A stretch of DNA of 22,410 nucleotides, from NCBI GenBank assembly GCA_001970855.1, contig LSSN01001242.1, positions 1-22,410 of the forward strand, read 5' to 3'. Shown in pieces: positions 7,967 through 19,926 of the stretch; the stretch's first letter is position 1, and every line of letters begins with the position of its first letter. The translations under genes were made by a program, and so were the position numbers. Under the pieces are notes generated by a model. The model was not told the origin of the DNA, made no database searches, and saw only the letters and a list, made by a program, of their open reading frames with translations. Origin of the DNA: Smittium culicis (lineage: Eukaryota > Kickxellomycota > Harpellomycetes > Harpellales > Legeriomycetaceae).

Positions 7967-9121
7967 TCAAAAATACTTTTTATACATATACATGAAACCC
8001 ATGTCTCTTTCGCCTGTCTCATTTTCATACTCAATCGCTTTCAACTTTTGTTCTATTTTTTTAATTCCCATACTGGTTGCTGCTGCGTCAGTAAAAAATG
8101 TTGTGTTGTGCGTGACTCCGAATTCTCCATCATAGTAAAGGGTATCTATATGGTATTTTTCAATGGCGTTTTTTATAAAATCAGAGTTGTACTCGATTTT
8201 AGAGTTAATTATAGATTCTGCTGCAATTGCACCGAATATCGCGTGTATTGTAGTTGTAGGGTGGACATCGTCGTAATAGAAATAGTATTTGGGATAGTAG
8301 CATTTGGACTTAAATTCGACTAGTTTACCATTATAATAGCAAGATGACCCCATGGATTTAACGCCAACTGATTTTAATAGCTTCATATTATTTTCCATAA
8401 GGACTTCTTGTATTTCAAATATATCAACTAATCGCACATGAATTCTATCAACTTCTCTGATGCTATATTTGTATTTCATTCTAAATTTTTCAAGGCGAAG
8501 TGCAAGCCTAGAGTTATATATCCTTTTAAGAATTCTTGATGACTGACTAACAAGATAGTTTTTATCTTTATAAATTGGAACCGTATTAACATTTGGAAAG
8601 CCCATAATAATAAAATTCCTGTATCCCATTTTTCTTAGCTTTTCCATCCCGTCAATGATACAATTAATTATTCTATCTCTTTCCCTGTCAAACTGAACGG
8701 GACTTCCATTTATGTAATCAGTCAAATAGAACATATCATTCGGCCCTATTCCTATTCCAATAACGTCGTTTATGATATCGTCATTCCTTAGATTTCCTTT
8801 AAAATGTGAAATAAAAAGATCAATCTGCGTCTTGAAGTCCATTACAGTCAAACTTACTTTAGAAACTCTGTAAATATAATCATTGTCTGTTGTTGCCCGA
8901 ATGTGAGCGTAATTCAAAACAGTATGATTCGAGAAATATCCTGCATATTCGTTCCATACCGGACCATTTGTTGCTTTCGTTGATCGGTACAAATGCGTAT
9001 TTTCAGAACGGTTGTTTTTACTGCTCGATAAACTGTCTCCAAATATTATTAGCTTTGGTTTATTTTGACAGAAAGCAGACAATAAAAATGGTATCGAAAC
9101 TATTAAACACCGAATGAACAT
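7967..9121 (-). CDS. Secreted GDSL/SGNH-family esterase or lipase
   Basis: Intronless, 384 aa from the ATG at 9121. The reading frame runs open a little further upstream but has no earlier nearby ATG, and starting here gives a typical signal peptide (FIRCLIVSIPFLLSAFC, residues 2-18, cleavage probably near 18-21). So it is likely secreted or wall-associated. The SGNH plant-lipase-like blocks are in order: block I IIFGDSLS with nucleophile Ser30, block III GPND with Asn128 of the oxyanion hole, and block V DDVHPT with Asp284 and His287. Block II reads NYAHIRAT (70-77), where family members usually have NFAxGGAT, so both glycines are replaced (Ile-Arg); this may alter or abolish activity. Cys261 and Cys274 could form a disulphide. 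About 80 residues follow the catalytic His, with NTT and a charged tail, longer than usual for the family. The family hydrolyses esters such as lipids or acetylated sugars; the substrate cannot be read from the sequence. Confidence 0.88.
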   Translation of the reverse strand: MFIRCLIVSIPFLLSAFCQNKPKLIIFGDSLSSSKNNRSENTHLYRSTKATNGPVWNEYAGYFSNHTVLNYAHIRATTDNDYIYRVSKVSLTVMDFKTQIDLFISHFKGNLRNDDIINDVIGIGIGPNDMFYLTDYINGSPVQFDRERDRIINCIIDGMEKLRKMGYRNFIIMGFPNVNTVPIYKDKNYLVSQSSRILKRIYNSRLALRLEKFRMKYKYSIREVDRIHVRLVDIFEIQEVLMENNMKLLKSVGVKSMGSSCYYNGKLVEFKSKCYYPKYYFYYDDVHPTTTIHAIFGAIAAESIINSKIEYNSDFIKNAIEKYHIDTLYYDGEFGVTHNTTFFTDAAATSMGIKKIEQKLKAIEYENETGERDMGFMYMYKKYF

Positions 9122-9605
9122 TTCAAACAAAAATTCGTGCGATTTTTTTAGCAGATGCGAATTTAAAGGTCTTGATATTGAATGTGAAAAATGTTTTATT
9201 TATTTTTTTGCTATACTTGTTATATAATATATAATAGAATGTATATATTAAAACTTTTTTGTCTTAATATTTAATCAAGCTGGCTTGAAAGATTTTTGAT
9301 ATTTATACTTATTAAATAAATAGTGATTTTTTATCGATAAATAAATAGATTGCGAATAATATTTTTATTATTATTAAATATTATAATTTTCTAAGTTTAG
9401 ATATTTATTCGTTTTTTGTTCAAGACACGATAGTTTAAGCACAAATTATAATATATGAGTTACTGACTTTTCTGATTACTACATTATACTTTTTATTATT
9501 TGCGATTTTACTAAGGTGTATTACATTTACAATATTTAATAATTTCAGGCTATTATATTGCATGCATGAATGCCTAAAAAGAAATTTTTTGTTTGGTAAA
9601 ATTTT

Positions 9606-9630
9606 TTTATAAACTTCCGAAGTTTATAAA
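9606..9630. repeat. 25-bp palindrome
   Basis: Arms TTTATAAACTTC (9606-9617) and GAAGTTTATAAA (9619-9630) are perfect inverted copies around a single C. The CTTC/GAAG core means it is not simply an AT-run effect. Confidence 0.8.
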
Positions 9631-9640
9631 CAGTTTCTCC

Positions 9641-9702
9641 CGAAATTTAATAAATTACTATCGATTAGATATACCTCAAATGTCTAAATTTAATAAATTT
9701 CG
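9641..9702. repeat. Repeat pair readable as inverted (15 of 17) and partly direct
   Basis: CGAAATTTAATAAATTA at 9641-9657 and AAATTTAATAAATTTCG at 9686-9702. The second matches the reverse complement of the first at 15 of 17 positions, and the 14-base core AAATTTAATAAATT is also shared directly. It lies 10 bp after the 25-bp palindrome. Confidence 0.6.
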
Positions 9703-12700
9703 TAATAGATTCATCACCAAATTCTAAATAGTAATTTCATATAGGCAGAAAAATGCACATTAGTCAGTTTGGTTGTTTTTATTTCTTTCTTTTTTGATGG
9801 TTTATTATATAAAATTCGCGATGCTAGTCATTTAGAAAAAAAATAGTAAATATTAAACAAGATTATTTTTAATTTTCAATTTACATTTAATTATTAAGTA
9901 AACCGTCAAAATCATTATCAAAGCAATTAAATTTGATAATACAAAAATTAAATTGTTGATCACATATTCAACATGTACCATTAGTTTTTCGATATCCCTA
10001 AATAATTAATCACCTAGTATACTATTTATATATATATGTGAGAATATTCAACTCTTTATCCACTCTCAGAGTACCAATAAAAAATTCCAAAAGGGCATTT
10101 CTTTGATTCAAATTAATTATTTTTAACTAGATATTAAATTTTTGCAAACATACGAAAGTTAAGGGTGCGAATTTTTATTGGTTTTACTATATCAAAAGAA
10201 GCATGTAGAATTCCATTATATGAAACTCTAGTTAGAAAATTTTTAATAAGAAATTATAAAGGAAATAACCTTTTTATTATTGTAACGAAATTTAAAATTC
10301 TCTTTTGATTAAATTTTTAAGGCAAAACACCTAAATATAGAGATTTATCTGGATTCTAATTTTTAATTTATTATAATTTAATATATAACTGAGTATATTT
10401 TAAAAAAATTAATGATTTATTATGGTGAAAATGGTACCTGAGATATATTATAAACACAATTTTCAAAATATCTTGAGAATTTTTAATCGAAAAATGGCCA
10501 TATATAAAAATTTCAGGTTTTTTTTATTGCCTAATTGGAATTATAGAAAACAGCTGTGCTTTATCGATTTTTAATGATCAACATAAATCAAGCCTGTATT
10601 TTTAATTCACTATTCTGAGATTTAATACTATATTAGATAGAGGAAAGCTTTCAATTAAGCCTAATTTTAAGATCGATAACTTAAATGTTTATATTCTTGA
10701 ATAATATGCTTATTTTAAGTTTCAGGTCATAAATATGCACGTATCTGCGATGTAAATCGAGATTAAATACTATCTTCATTCGTTCGACCCTATAACTTCT
10801 AACAATAACAATATGAAATTTCTAGATCAATTTTATAGATTACTTAGTTTATCTAATTTTAATAATTTTTTTGAAACAATTTATCCAATAAAATTAGCTC
10901 TATTCTATTGTAAGCATTGTAATTTTTAGCTAGATTTGTAATATATAATACGTACTTAGAATAAAAAAAAAAAATTAATCGTTATGAATTCTTACTAAAA
11001 TAAATATATATGTATTATTTTTTAATAAAGAGACTATTTTAATAAGCTACTAATAGTTATAAAATATTAAAAATAATAAATAAATACGCCAATATGCTTT
11101 AAACTTTAACTTTTTTTCAACCTTTTAGATATTTTATCAGGAAATTGATTGATAATTATATAAAATTGATAATTAACTTTAAGATTAAAAGTAAGAATGT
11201 GTACACGATTACATAAATTTCATTATAAAGGCGATACAAGAGCTATTAAAATTTACAACAACATATCTTTTCCACGAGTTTTTTTTTCTTTGTATTTATT
11301 ATTTTTTACTGAATTTTCAAAATATTTAGCGAAAATTTTCAATTTATTGTATAAAAAATTAAAAATTAAGCAATTATTATATTGGTGTGTATTTTTTCAC
11401 GAATTCTAACTTTAAATGTATGATTAAACTCTTTTAAATCATTTTTATATATTTTATTTGTTTTATTAAATTTTAATAAAAAATAAATCATAATATATTA
11501 AAAAGAACTATTATATGATGGGATAAATGTCAAGATTTTTTCACTATTTCCCTCACCTTCTATTCTAATTCTTTAAATAAATAAAAAATTATATTGGTAA
11601 AAAATAATATCCAATAAAAAAATTCTATAAAAGTTAGTAAAAAATATGCTTTATTTTAAAGTTTACCTGGGTTTTCCATTCATCAACTAATAAATAATAA
11701 CGGCGAGTTATCAAACAAGGTATTTTTTATTATTAAAATCTTTCAAAAGCAACTTTTTGGTAGGTAAAATCGATCTGAGTATAAAATAATATGTGTATAT
11801 AGCATACTTGCAGTTAACTGAACTCAAATTTTTAAACAATATACACAATTAAATCAAATTAATCTTAGATTGATATAAACAAATTCAAAGAAAAAAAATA
11901 TTTGACCATCACTGTGTTTGATATTTTTTAATTTTTTTAAATTTTATATCAGATTAATTTTAGGTATTTATAATAATATAATAATATTTTGGTCTTTAAA
12001 ATAATGATTTGGTATATTAACTAGTTATTCTACAGAAGAATTTTTATACATTCAATATGATTCACTAAATTTATTATTTGTTAACAATTTTAATTTTAAT
12101 AGGAAAATTAAATATCATTTTGAAATAACTGATGTGCCTTAATTATTTACATTTTTATATGATAAATGAACTAACTGTACCTTATTAAATTTTATTATTT
12201 TATGTTATATTTACATTTACATTTATTTCCACTTCAATAGAATTAATTAAGGAAATAAATTATAAAAATCGTATTAAAGTTTATAATTGAGTAAAAAGTG
12301 TTATTTTTTTATAAAATTTAAAATTTTTAAAATTATTTTATCGTTGATTTCTCTAAAAATATGATTTAGTTATTTATTTCATATCTTCAGTTATTTATGT
12401 TGCTGTCTAAACACAAGGATATTTTTTACTAGAATTTTTTTAACCGTGTTATCAACGTATCTACTTAATGCAAGTATATTCGACTTTAAACAAAAATATA
12501 TTGTTATAGAAAAGTGCAAATAGTTCAAAGGTTTACACTTGACAATAATTTTCAAAAATATATGAATTTCATTATAGAATATTTATTTAATAATAAATAA
12601 TTAATTCAACGTAAATACAAAGACATAGTGTAAATACTAAATTTAAAATAAAGCGTCCCAATTCAATAATAGAGTGATTAATTAAGTGTATAAGATATCT

Positions 12701-13400
12701 AATTTACAGTATTATATACTCAAAATCAATACCAAATTTAATTTATCGTCAATTTATTATATCATTTTGAATTGTTAAAATGAATTTTTATTTTTATTTA
12801 AATCAAGCTTGTAAGCGATTATTTAACAATATATACAATATAGTTCTATTTTTAGGTCAATTGAAATTAATTATAAATTTTTGTTTACTTGTACTATAAT
12901 CAATTCTTTTACTAATATTCATATTCGTTTTTTATAATCTATTTTAAATTTGTTTTTCATCCAAAAATTTTATAAATATTTATAAATTTTATTGCATTAT
13001 TATCTTTTGAAATAAAATAGTATCTGATTATTTAATTATAATATATACTCTACTATGCACGAATAGTTGGATAAATATAAATACCAAAGCTCAAAGAATG
13101 TCTAATTATTTAGCTGAAACTCCTGAAATAGGCTGATATTGATAAAACATACTTTAATAGCAGCTTCAAAAAAATTACTTTTTGTACAAATAAAATTGTG
13201 GTTATAATTTATAAAATTTGATGAAAATAGTAGATCTTAATACGTGATCTAATTAAGAATATGATCTCATTTACATATTTTATATAGTAATAAATGATAT
13301 TCGTATAATTATTAAAGCCAAGGATTAATTTTGATAAATATAAAATTTAAATTAATTTTCTTTGTACATATAACAATCTTAATTAAACAAGCTGAGCTCG

Positions 13401-16400
13401 TCGAACTTTTGCGTAATTTTACATGCAAAAATGAATAACATTAAGCCTTAACCTAATAATAAAAATAAATTTGAAATTTTCGTTGTATTTAACTTTATTT
13501 TTCTAGTCTCTTTATCAAGTTATAAAAATACAAAAATTTGATTTTTTCTAAAAAAAAAATGTATAAAATTAAATATTTCTTTACCATTTATAAAAAATCA
13601 AATCAATTATTATAGTTAGTGGAAAGTAATTCACTAGAAATTTAGTTAGTTTTACAAAGAAATGTATACTTAGAGCATTTTTACTAAAATCTATTCTCAT
13701 ACTTTTTTATTGTAGAATATTTTACATTTATCAATCTTTATTTATAAAATAATGAAATGGAGCTGTTTATAATTCAATGATGATGATGTAGTTTTTTTAA
13801 AGAATTAAAATCTACATATAAAAATTCAATTTTTACTTTTTTTAACCGTATGATTTATTTTTTTAAATATCTGTTTTACTTTTTTATGTACATATTTTTT
13901 GTGTTTATAGTTAAAAATGACATGATTAATACCGTTTTTTATGATATATTTTATTTATTATTATATGTTATAGCTTAAATTATTTTTAATGTAAAAATTC
14001 TAAAAAAAAAAAACAATAATAATAAATTATATAACTTATCATCAATGTTTAACCTTTCCATAATTCGCAATATTTTCTCTAAAAAATATTAAAATATTCT
14101 AACTATAATATTCTGATAGTTTCAGTCAATTTAAAATTGACTATTTTCTTTAGGGTTTATAATATCCAATTATTAGCCAATAAAAGAGAATGATTTCCGT
14201 ATTTGTGAGTACGTAGACCTAATTATTCATAAAAAAGTGAACTATTAATATTTAAATATTAAAAATTAAGCCTTTTTATTTAAATTATAAAGAAAATGTA
14301 GGTATAAACGTTACAAAGACATTTTTTTATATTAGCATTATTCAAAGAGTTTCATTTTTATTAATATTTTATAGCAAGTTTATATTTAACTAACGCCTTT
14401 TAATCACGTTTAATTATACCTAATCATCTTTTAAAATTGGTAAATAGTAAATAAAAATGGTATTAAATCATTTTTTAATTCTTAATTCATATTTTGTAAA
14501 ATTCTATACCAGTTATAATTTTTCAGTTAATGATATAGAGACAGTGATATAGAAATGGATTTTTTTTTTGTGGATTTCTCTGTTTTTTTTTATGAATGAA
14601 ATAAATTAAATTGCTATTTAAACAACAAAAAAACTATTTCTATTAAATTTATATAATTTTTAATCTATTATATTTGGTTTAAAATTGTAAGAGAAACTCT
14701 ATTTTTTGGTATCGTTATATACTATTATTTAATTTTAATAATCTCCAATTAAAGTTAAATATTTTATTAGAGTAGTATACGGGCTTAAAAGTTTATATTA
14801 GCTTCAATTTATTAATATGGCCCCAAAAATAAAAAATAGAAAATAATTGCTATTTATTTAATAATACTAAAATATAGCAATGAAATTTATCAATACATAG
14901 TAAATAAGGTATAATATACCAATTTTATTTATTATAGCAACTAGAATTTTTTTTATTATTTATCGAAATAGAAATGGAAAGTAAAAATAAATATTTATCC
15001 GCCGATGGATTTATATTCAAAAATTTATGATAAAAACTAGCCCAAAATCAAAATTAGCTATAAAAAAAATTTTATTTACTATAACCACATCCAGATTTAT
15101 TTTATTTATGTGTTTATTGAGGATTCTATTGTTATAGAGACGGATTTCAGAGTAAATAAATATGAACCTTGGATGAATTAGTCTCTTCGAAGGCTTTTGC
15201 AGAATCAGCGAGCTGATTTTAACTTTTTCTATATTCAAAATGAATAAAAATAATATTATTTTTTCTTTTTTTATACAAATTTTGCTGCTTAAGTTTTGAT
15301 AAATAATATCGGTTTAGCTTTAATAAATATTTGTATAAACAAAAAAAAGATTTGTTAGTTTTTTAATTAATAGCTGTGCAATTTTTATTTTTATTTTTGA
15401 GATTTTATAAAATTTGTAAATCTGTTAATGATCGAATAGATAACGAATTTTTATTATATTAATTTGATTAATATATGGTTCTTTTTTCTATAATATTCAT
15501 ATTAGCATGGCTATTTATAGATTCATTTTCTTATCTCTTTCAGAATTTTCAATCTAGTATTCGATTAATAAATTTAATATTAATTTATTTTTAAATTAAT
15601 GCAGTATAAATTTGATTTATTAAATAATAACACACTGTTTTTTAGCAATCTAACTATTAAAATAAGCAAATATTTAGTATTTTTTAGATATTGATAAAAA
15701 ATTCACAATTTTATATTTAATTAATTTAAAATAATCACAAATTATACTATAAAATCGCCTTATTGTTTTATTAAGTCGGCAATATTTACAAATTAGTTCT
15801 CGATTGAACTTCATCCGGAATTTCTCTTTCAGAAATTCCGCACATTTATTAACCTATATTTAAATTTTTATACTTTACTACTATCAAATGAAAATTAGCG
15901 TGCACATTAACTTATGCATAACGTGCTGTAGTATCCAAAAAATAAAAGTCAAAGTATATACTTAATTAGGAATTTCAAAATTTCAATTTTTTAAATTTAG
16001 CTGAGCGTTTTTTATTGATTTCAATGCTGCAAAATTATTGTTTATTTTTTCGTCGAGCTAGTAACAAAATTTTACTGTTATTTTATAAAATTCATTATTC
16101 TATTTAAAAATAAAATTCACTTTTAAATTTTATTTAATGACTTAGAAGTCGTGTCTTATCAATTTAATTTTTTCAGTCTATTTCTATGTAAAAATTGAAA
16201 ATTAGTTTAGTTTAGTAAAAATACTCTCAGTCTAATTATTTTAATTTTTTGGTTTCTATTAAAGAATAAATGCATTTATCTGATCTAGTTGTATTATTAA
16301 TTAATTTTAAACCCGGTTATTTATAAATAGACAAGCTTAATACGATTACATATTGTTTTTTTTATCTATTTTGTGATCGAAATTTTTTATAATTTAGATA

Positions 16401-17900
16401 TTTTCAAAAAATAAAAGATTATGCATGAATTTTTTGAATATAAAAAAAAAATGAAAATATATATTTAATTGATATTCGATTGTTTGATTTAATACTTTCT
16501 ATTTTCTCATAATATAAGTGTGAGGTATAATTTCAAAGTTCTATATAAGATTTGGAATACACAATCTATATATTTCGTATTATTTACATCTTGCAGCAAC
16601 GAATAAAAATAAAAAGAATTCTTTTTTTATAAATGGAATTATTTTGGTTTTCGGAAAAAAAAGATTTATTTAAATTTCTTCCATAAATTAAGGAATAGGT
16701 AAAAAATTTTTTTTTGCAGATAAAATTTAATATTTTCATTTAGTATAAAAATTATTAATTAAAAAATACTTATTATAGTAAGCATTTGGCCATATATAAA
16801 AAGTGGAATATTTTTCTTTATTAAATGATGAAATATATGTAAATGTTCTAAATTGGGTGAAAAAGAAAATTTCTCTTAATACTTAGGCATTTCCCATGAC
16901 TAAAGGGCTGTTATAGAAAATTATAAGCTAATTTAAATTATTTAATAATATTTAGCATTTAAGATTTACTTAACTAATAGTCTATTTAGGAAATTTAGGA
17001 AATTTAACACCGGTTTTATCCTATTATATGCTGGTGCATAATAATATCATATACAAAATAAAAAATAATAATTGCACTGAACAATAAAATTTAATTATTA
17101 AAAATAAAAATAAAAATTATATAAAGACCGGTTTATTCCCAAATTTTAAAGGCATTAAAATTATATCAAAGCCCATTTGAATATCGAATTCTAAAATAAA
17201 CTACTAAATATATTTCCGCTTATGCAATTAGCTTTTTTTATCATAAAAATTACTTTACTAATGCTATTTTAATAAAATAAGCATAGAAATAGCATACCTT
17301 ATAATTAGAAGATATAATATTACTTTGAAACCAAAAAAATTTAAATCTGGAATAATAACCTTTTAGCTGTGAAAAATCATTGTCAAAAATAATATATCGA
17401 ATTTCAAAAAACTAAAAACAAACCTTAAGAACACAACAGAAATTGCTGATTCTTGAGCCTATATAGCAATTTCTATAAAATTTACCTAAAAATTCATTTC
17501 ATAAGACAGAATAAAATTTCAGATTTTCATATTAATATCATAATTTAAACGGGAAAAAATGTGGAGTATTAAGCCTTCTTTTATTAATTTAAATAAATCA
17601 AAATAAAACTAGTAATGGTTAAATCACTGTATAAATTTTAGAGTTTTAAGATTAAAAACTCAGTGTTTAAATTTTTATAAGTAGATGCTGATATAATATC
17701 ATACATAATATAGTAAAAAAAAACACATATATTTATGTCACAATAATTTAATATTGTGGTTTTATTTGGCCCAAATAATAATGATAATTAATTCCGGAAA
17801 AAATTTTTTATTTTTAATTTATACTTCATATGAAATTTTATCGTCTAGTTACTACAATTTAATCAAGAAACACTTTATATAGTGTTTATTATTTATTAAA
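13401..17900. other. Gene desert, middle part
   Basis: Very AT-rich (about 15% GC in one line counted by hand near 13501), with long A or T runs and no supportable gene. The 73-codon frame at 15017-15238 (minus) resembles no family I know. Only the hairpin at 15816-15840 and a short tandem TTTAGGAAAT pair near 16985 stand out. Confidence 0.6.
15816..15840. repeat. Perfect 10-bp hairpin with CTTTC loop
   Basis: CGGAATTTCT, loop CTTTC, AGAAATTCCG. With three G:C pairs at the base and another near the loop, it is one of the more stable short stems in the desert. There is no adjacent gene for it to terminate. Confidence 0.8.
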
Positions 17901-17970
17901 TGTGATACTAATTACATTCTTAAAGAATTTTTATTTTAATTTAATGCGTTATTCGTATTTGATCTTTATA

Positions 17971-18000
17971 TTTTCTTTTTTTTTAAAAAAAAAAAGAAAG
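17971..18000. repeat. Poly(T)/poly(A) near-palindrome
   Basis: TTTTC, nine T, eleven A, then GAAAG. Such dA:dT tracts exclude nucleosomes and can extrude as a cruciform; length is also prone to sequencing error. Confidence 0.6.
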
Positions 18001-18959
18001 AAGCATACTCTATTGAATCAATACTTGATCCCTGTGTATAATTTCATTCTAGGAATACTGAATCCAGAAAAAAACAGTTCAATAATTAATTTAATTATAA
18101 TTTGATAATTTTCTTTTCGTAAGGTTAAAATTCGAAACTTCAGTATCTTTTATGACTGCTGAAGATTAAATTAAAGATAGACGTATTTATGATAATAATA
18201 TTTAAAATTTTATAAAAACTAGCAAAAAAAAAATAACAAATAAAACTTTCGAAACCAACAGAAAACGATAAATACTCCACTGATATAATTTTTTTATTGC
18301 ATTATTTTATTAGTAAAAGCGATGAACGGGAGGTTATTTCTAAGAGTGGAACTTTTCCTCATAAATTTTTGCTGCTCTTAAGTGCTGAATTTAAATTAGT
18401 TTTGATTAGAAAAAAATCGTCGAATGTTATAATTGATTATATTAATAGCTTTAAATAATTAAAATAAGCAAATAGAATTGTTAAGAAAAAAATTTTCTGC
18501 TTTCCGTTACTTATCCCATATGTTATTGATAAAAAGTCATTAAATTTAATAAGAGACGGGTAATAGTAAATTTTTTTAATTTTTAGTTCAGAAAAATTTT
18601 TTTACATATAAAATCTTTCATCTACCAGATAAATATAAATAATGTAACTAAAGCTGCCACAAAAATAAAATCAATTTACAGGTAACCGTCGTTATTCTTG
18701 AAAATTTGAAATTCAACAAAAAAAATAAAAATAATTTTTTTGATCTTTGATAATTTTTTTCCACCGGGGTCGGGAAATAAAGTATTTCTTATTCATTTAT
18801 CTCTTTAATAGAACAAAAAAATTGAATTTAAACAAAAAAAAAACGACTAAAATTCGATTTAATTGTATATTATTAGATAAATTTTTATATCATATCCAAT
18901 AAAGTTTATAATTTTATACTATTTATCTACTTTCAATGAGTTCGGAGAGTTTTTTCACA

Positions 18960-19161
18960 GCTCAATCTCGTTATTCGCGAATCTATTAAAAAAATTTTAT
19001 ATTTTATCAGCAGAATGTCCCTTTTATTAGCAATATTTTCAAGTACAAACTTTTCATGAGACCAAATTAACATAATTATACTGTAATCAGTACATACTTT
19101 GAACCTACTTATTCTCGATTCTTGCTATTCGCGAGAACTATTTTAATAAATAATATTGAGC
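18960..19161. repeat. Possible small inverted-repeat element (202 bp)
   Basis: Left end GCTCAATCTCG followed by TTATTCGCGAAT; right end, read on the other strand, GCTCAATATT then, after extra bases, GTTCTCGCGAAT. The TTCGCGA core is itself palindromic and occurs only at these two places. The ends align only with a gap of about 14 nt, so the call is weak. Confidence 0.35.
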
Positions 19162-19196
19162 ATAAAGAGGGCTATCTGTACCATAAAAACAGTCAA

Positions 19197-19291
19197 TTTC
19201 CCACAAAATAAGTTCTTTTGCAATATTTTTTGGAAATTTTCCAATAAAAACCCTTTGAAATAACTTACTTTCCCAATAAATTTGTGGGAAA
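19197..19291. repeat. Nested inverted repeat, possible fold-back element
   Basis: Perfect 11-bp arms TTTCCCACAAA (19197-19207) and TTTGTGGGAAA (19281-19291) around 73 nt. Inside lie a second TTTCCCA about 12 nt before the right arm and a near-palindrome TTGGAAATTTTCCAA around 19230-19244, so the segment can fold in alternative ways. Confidence 0.55.
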
Positions 19292-19830
19292 AAATTAAAT
19301 TGGCTAGCGAAAGATTTTTTTTTATTCTTAAATTAGGGTTTACTTGGGATGTATTGATTTAAGTTGATTTTTATTCTGTTGGCTGTTCAAAATCGCATCT
19401 AAAAATATAAATAATTTTTTAATTTGTCATTTTTATTCTATGAAACTTGTTTTTTTAATAATTTTACATTGTTCAGAAAACAAAAAATACCATCACAGTT
19501 GCAATAATCAATAATATCATATATTGATTAGCTTTTGATCTTTAAATTGATATTATTTAGATATAATTTATAAGAAAACTGTGAATTATAGATTTATGAT
19601 AATCCCTTATAAGTATTTTATTCATAATTAAATGGAGGAAAAATTTATCATTTTATTTTATTTTTAAGATTTATAATATGGTTTATACTAGTTTTATTTA
19701 TTTTATAAAATCTTACTCTGGATTTTTTATTGATGGTATGGTTTAAAATATATTTAAAAAATAAAATATTCAAATGAAAATTTGTCCAAAAAATAGCGAT
19801 TCCCCTTTTTAATATGCCTTTTATTTTTCC

Positions 19831-19926
19831 TTTCTCTTTTAATTTTTCAGCAAAATATGGTTAAAGAAAATATTTCTCTTTTAATTTTTCAGCAAAATAT
19901 GGTTAAAGAAAATATTTCTCTTTTAA
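19831..19926. repeat. 42-bp tandem duplication, about 2.3 copies
   Basis: Units start at 19834 and 19876, with a partial third at 19918. The two full units are identical, so the duplication is recent. Each contains TTTTAATTTTTCAG then CAAAATATGG, resembling a 3' splice site followed by an ATG. The unit is a multiple of three, and the frame from the ATG at 19857 stays open for 38 codons, but I see no gene here. Confidence 0.85.

Larger units (their letters stand above)
9122..13400. other. Gene desert, first part
   Basis: Starts with the esterase promoter side (TATATTATATAAC-type tracts near 9220-9240). No coding sequence is supportable. The 70-codon frame at 11197-11409 is rich in F, L, K and Y as chance predicts. 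Structures seen: the 25-bp palindrome at 9606-9630, the repeat pair at 9641-9702, and an AT-only 18-bp palindrome TTTATAAATATTTATAAA at 12968-12985. Confidence 0.6.

Noticed and set aside
8048..9117. Plus-strand reading frames antisense to the esterase
   Set aside because: They overlap a well-supported coding sequence on the other strand and look like its complement only.
10786..10800. GTTCGACCC as a tRNA T-loop/B box
   Set aside because: The flanking bases do not form a T stem and no A box or acceptor stem lies at the right distance. No other tRNA candidate was convincing.
11197..11409. 70-codon plus-strand frame as a gene
   Set aside because: Residues are almost all F, L, K, Y, I and N, as chance gives in AT-rich DNA; no recognised motif. 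The same holds for 15017-15238, 17902-18105, 20301-20489 and 20491-20679.
14047..14180. Fourth MITE copy (TTAACCTTTCCATAATTC near 14049 and TTGACTATTTTC near 14143)
   Set aside because: The two fragments resemble element ends, but their orientation and spacing do not fit the intact copies; could be chance or a badly decayed copy.
19245..19270. AAAACCCTTTGAAATAAC as a MITE left end
   Set aside because: Only the first seven element bases match, and no matching right end with TTAA was found within 250 bp.
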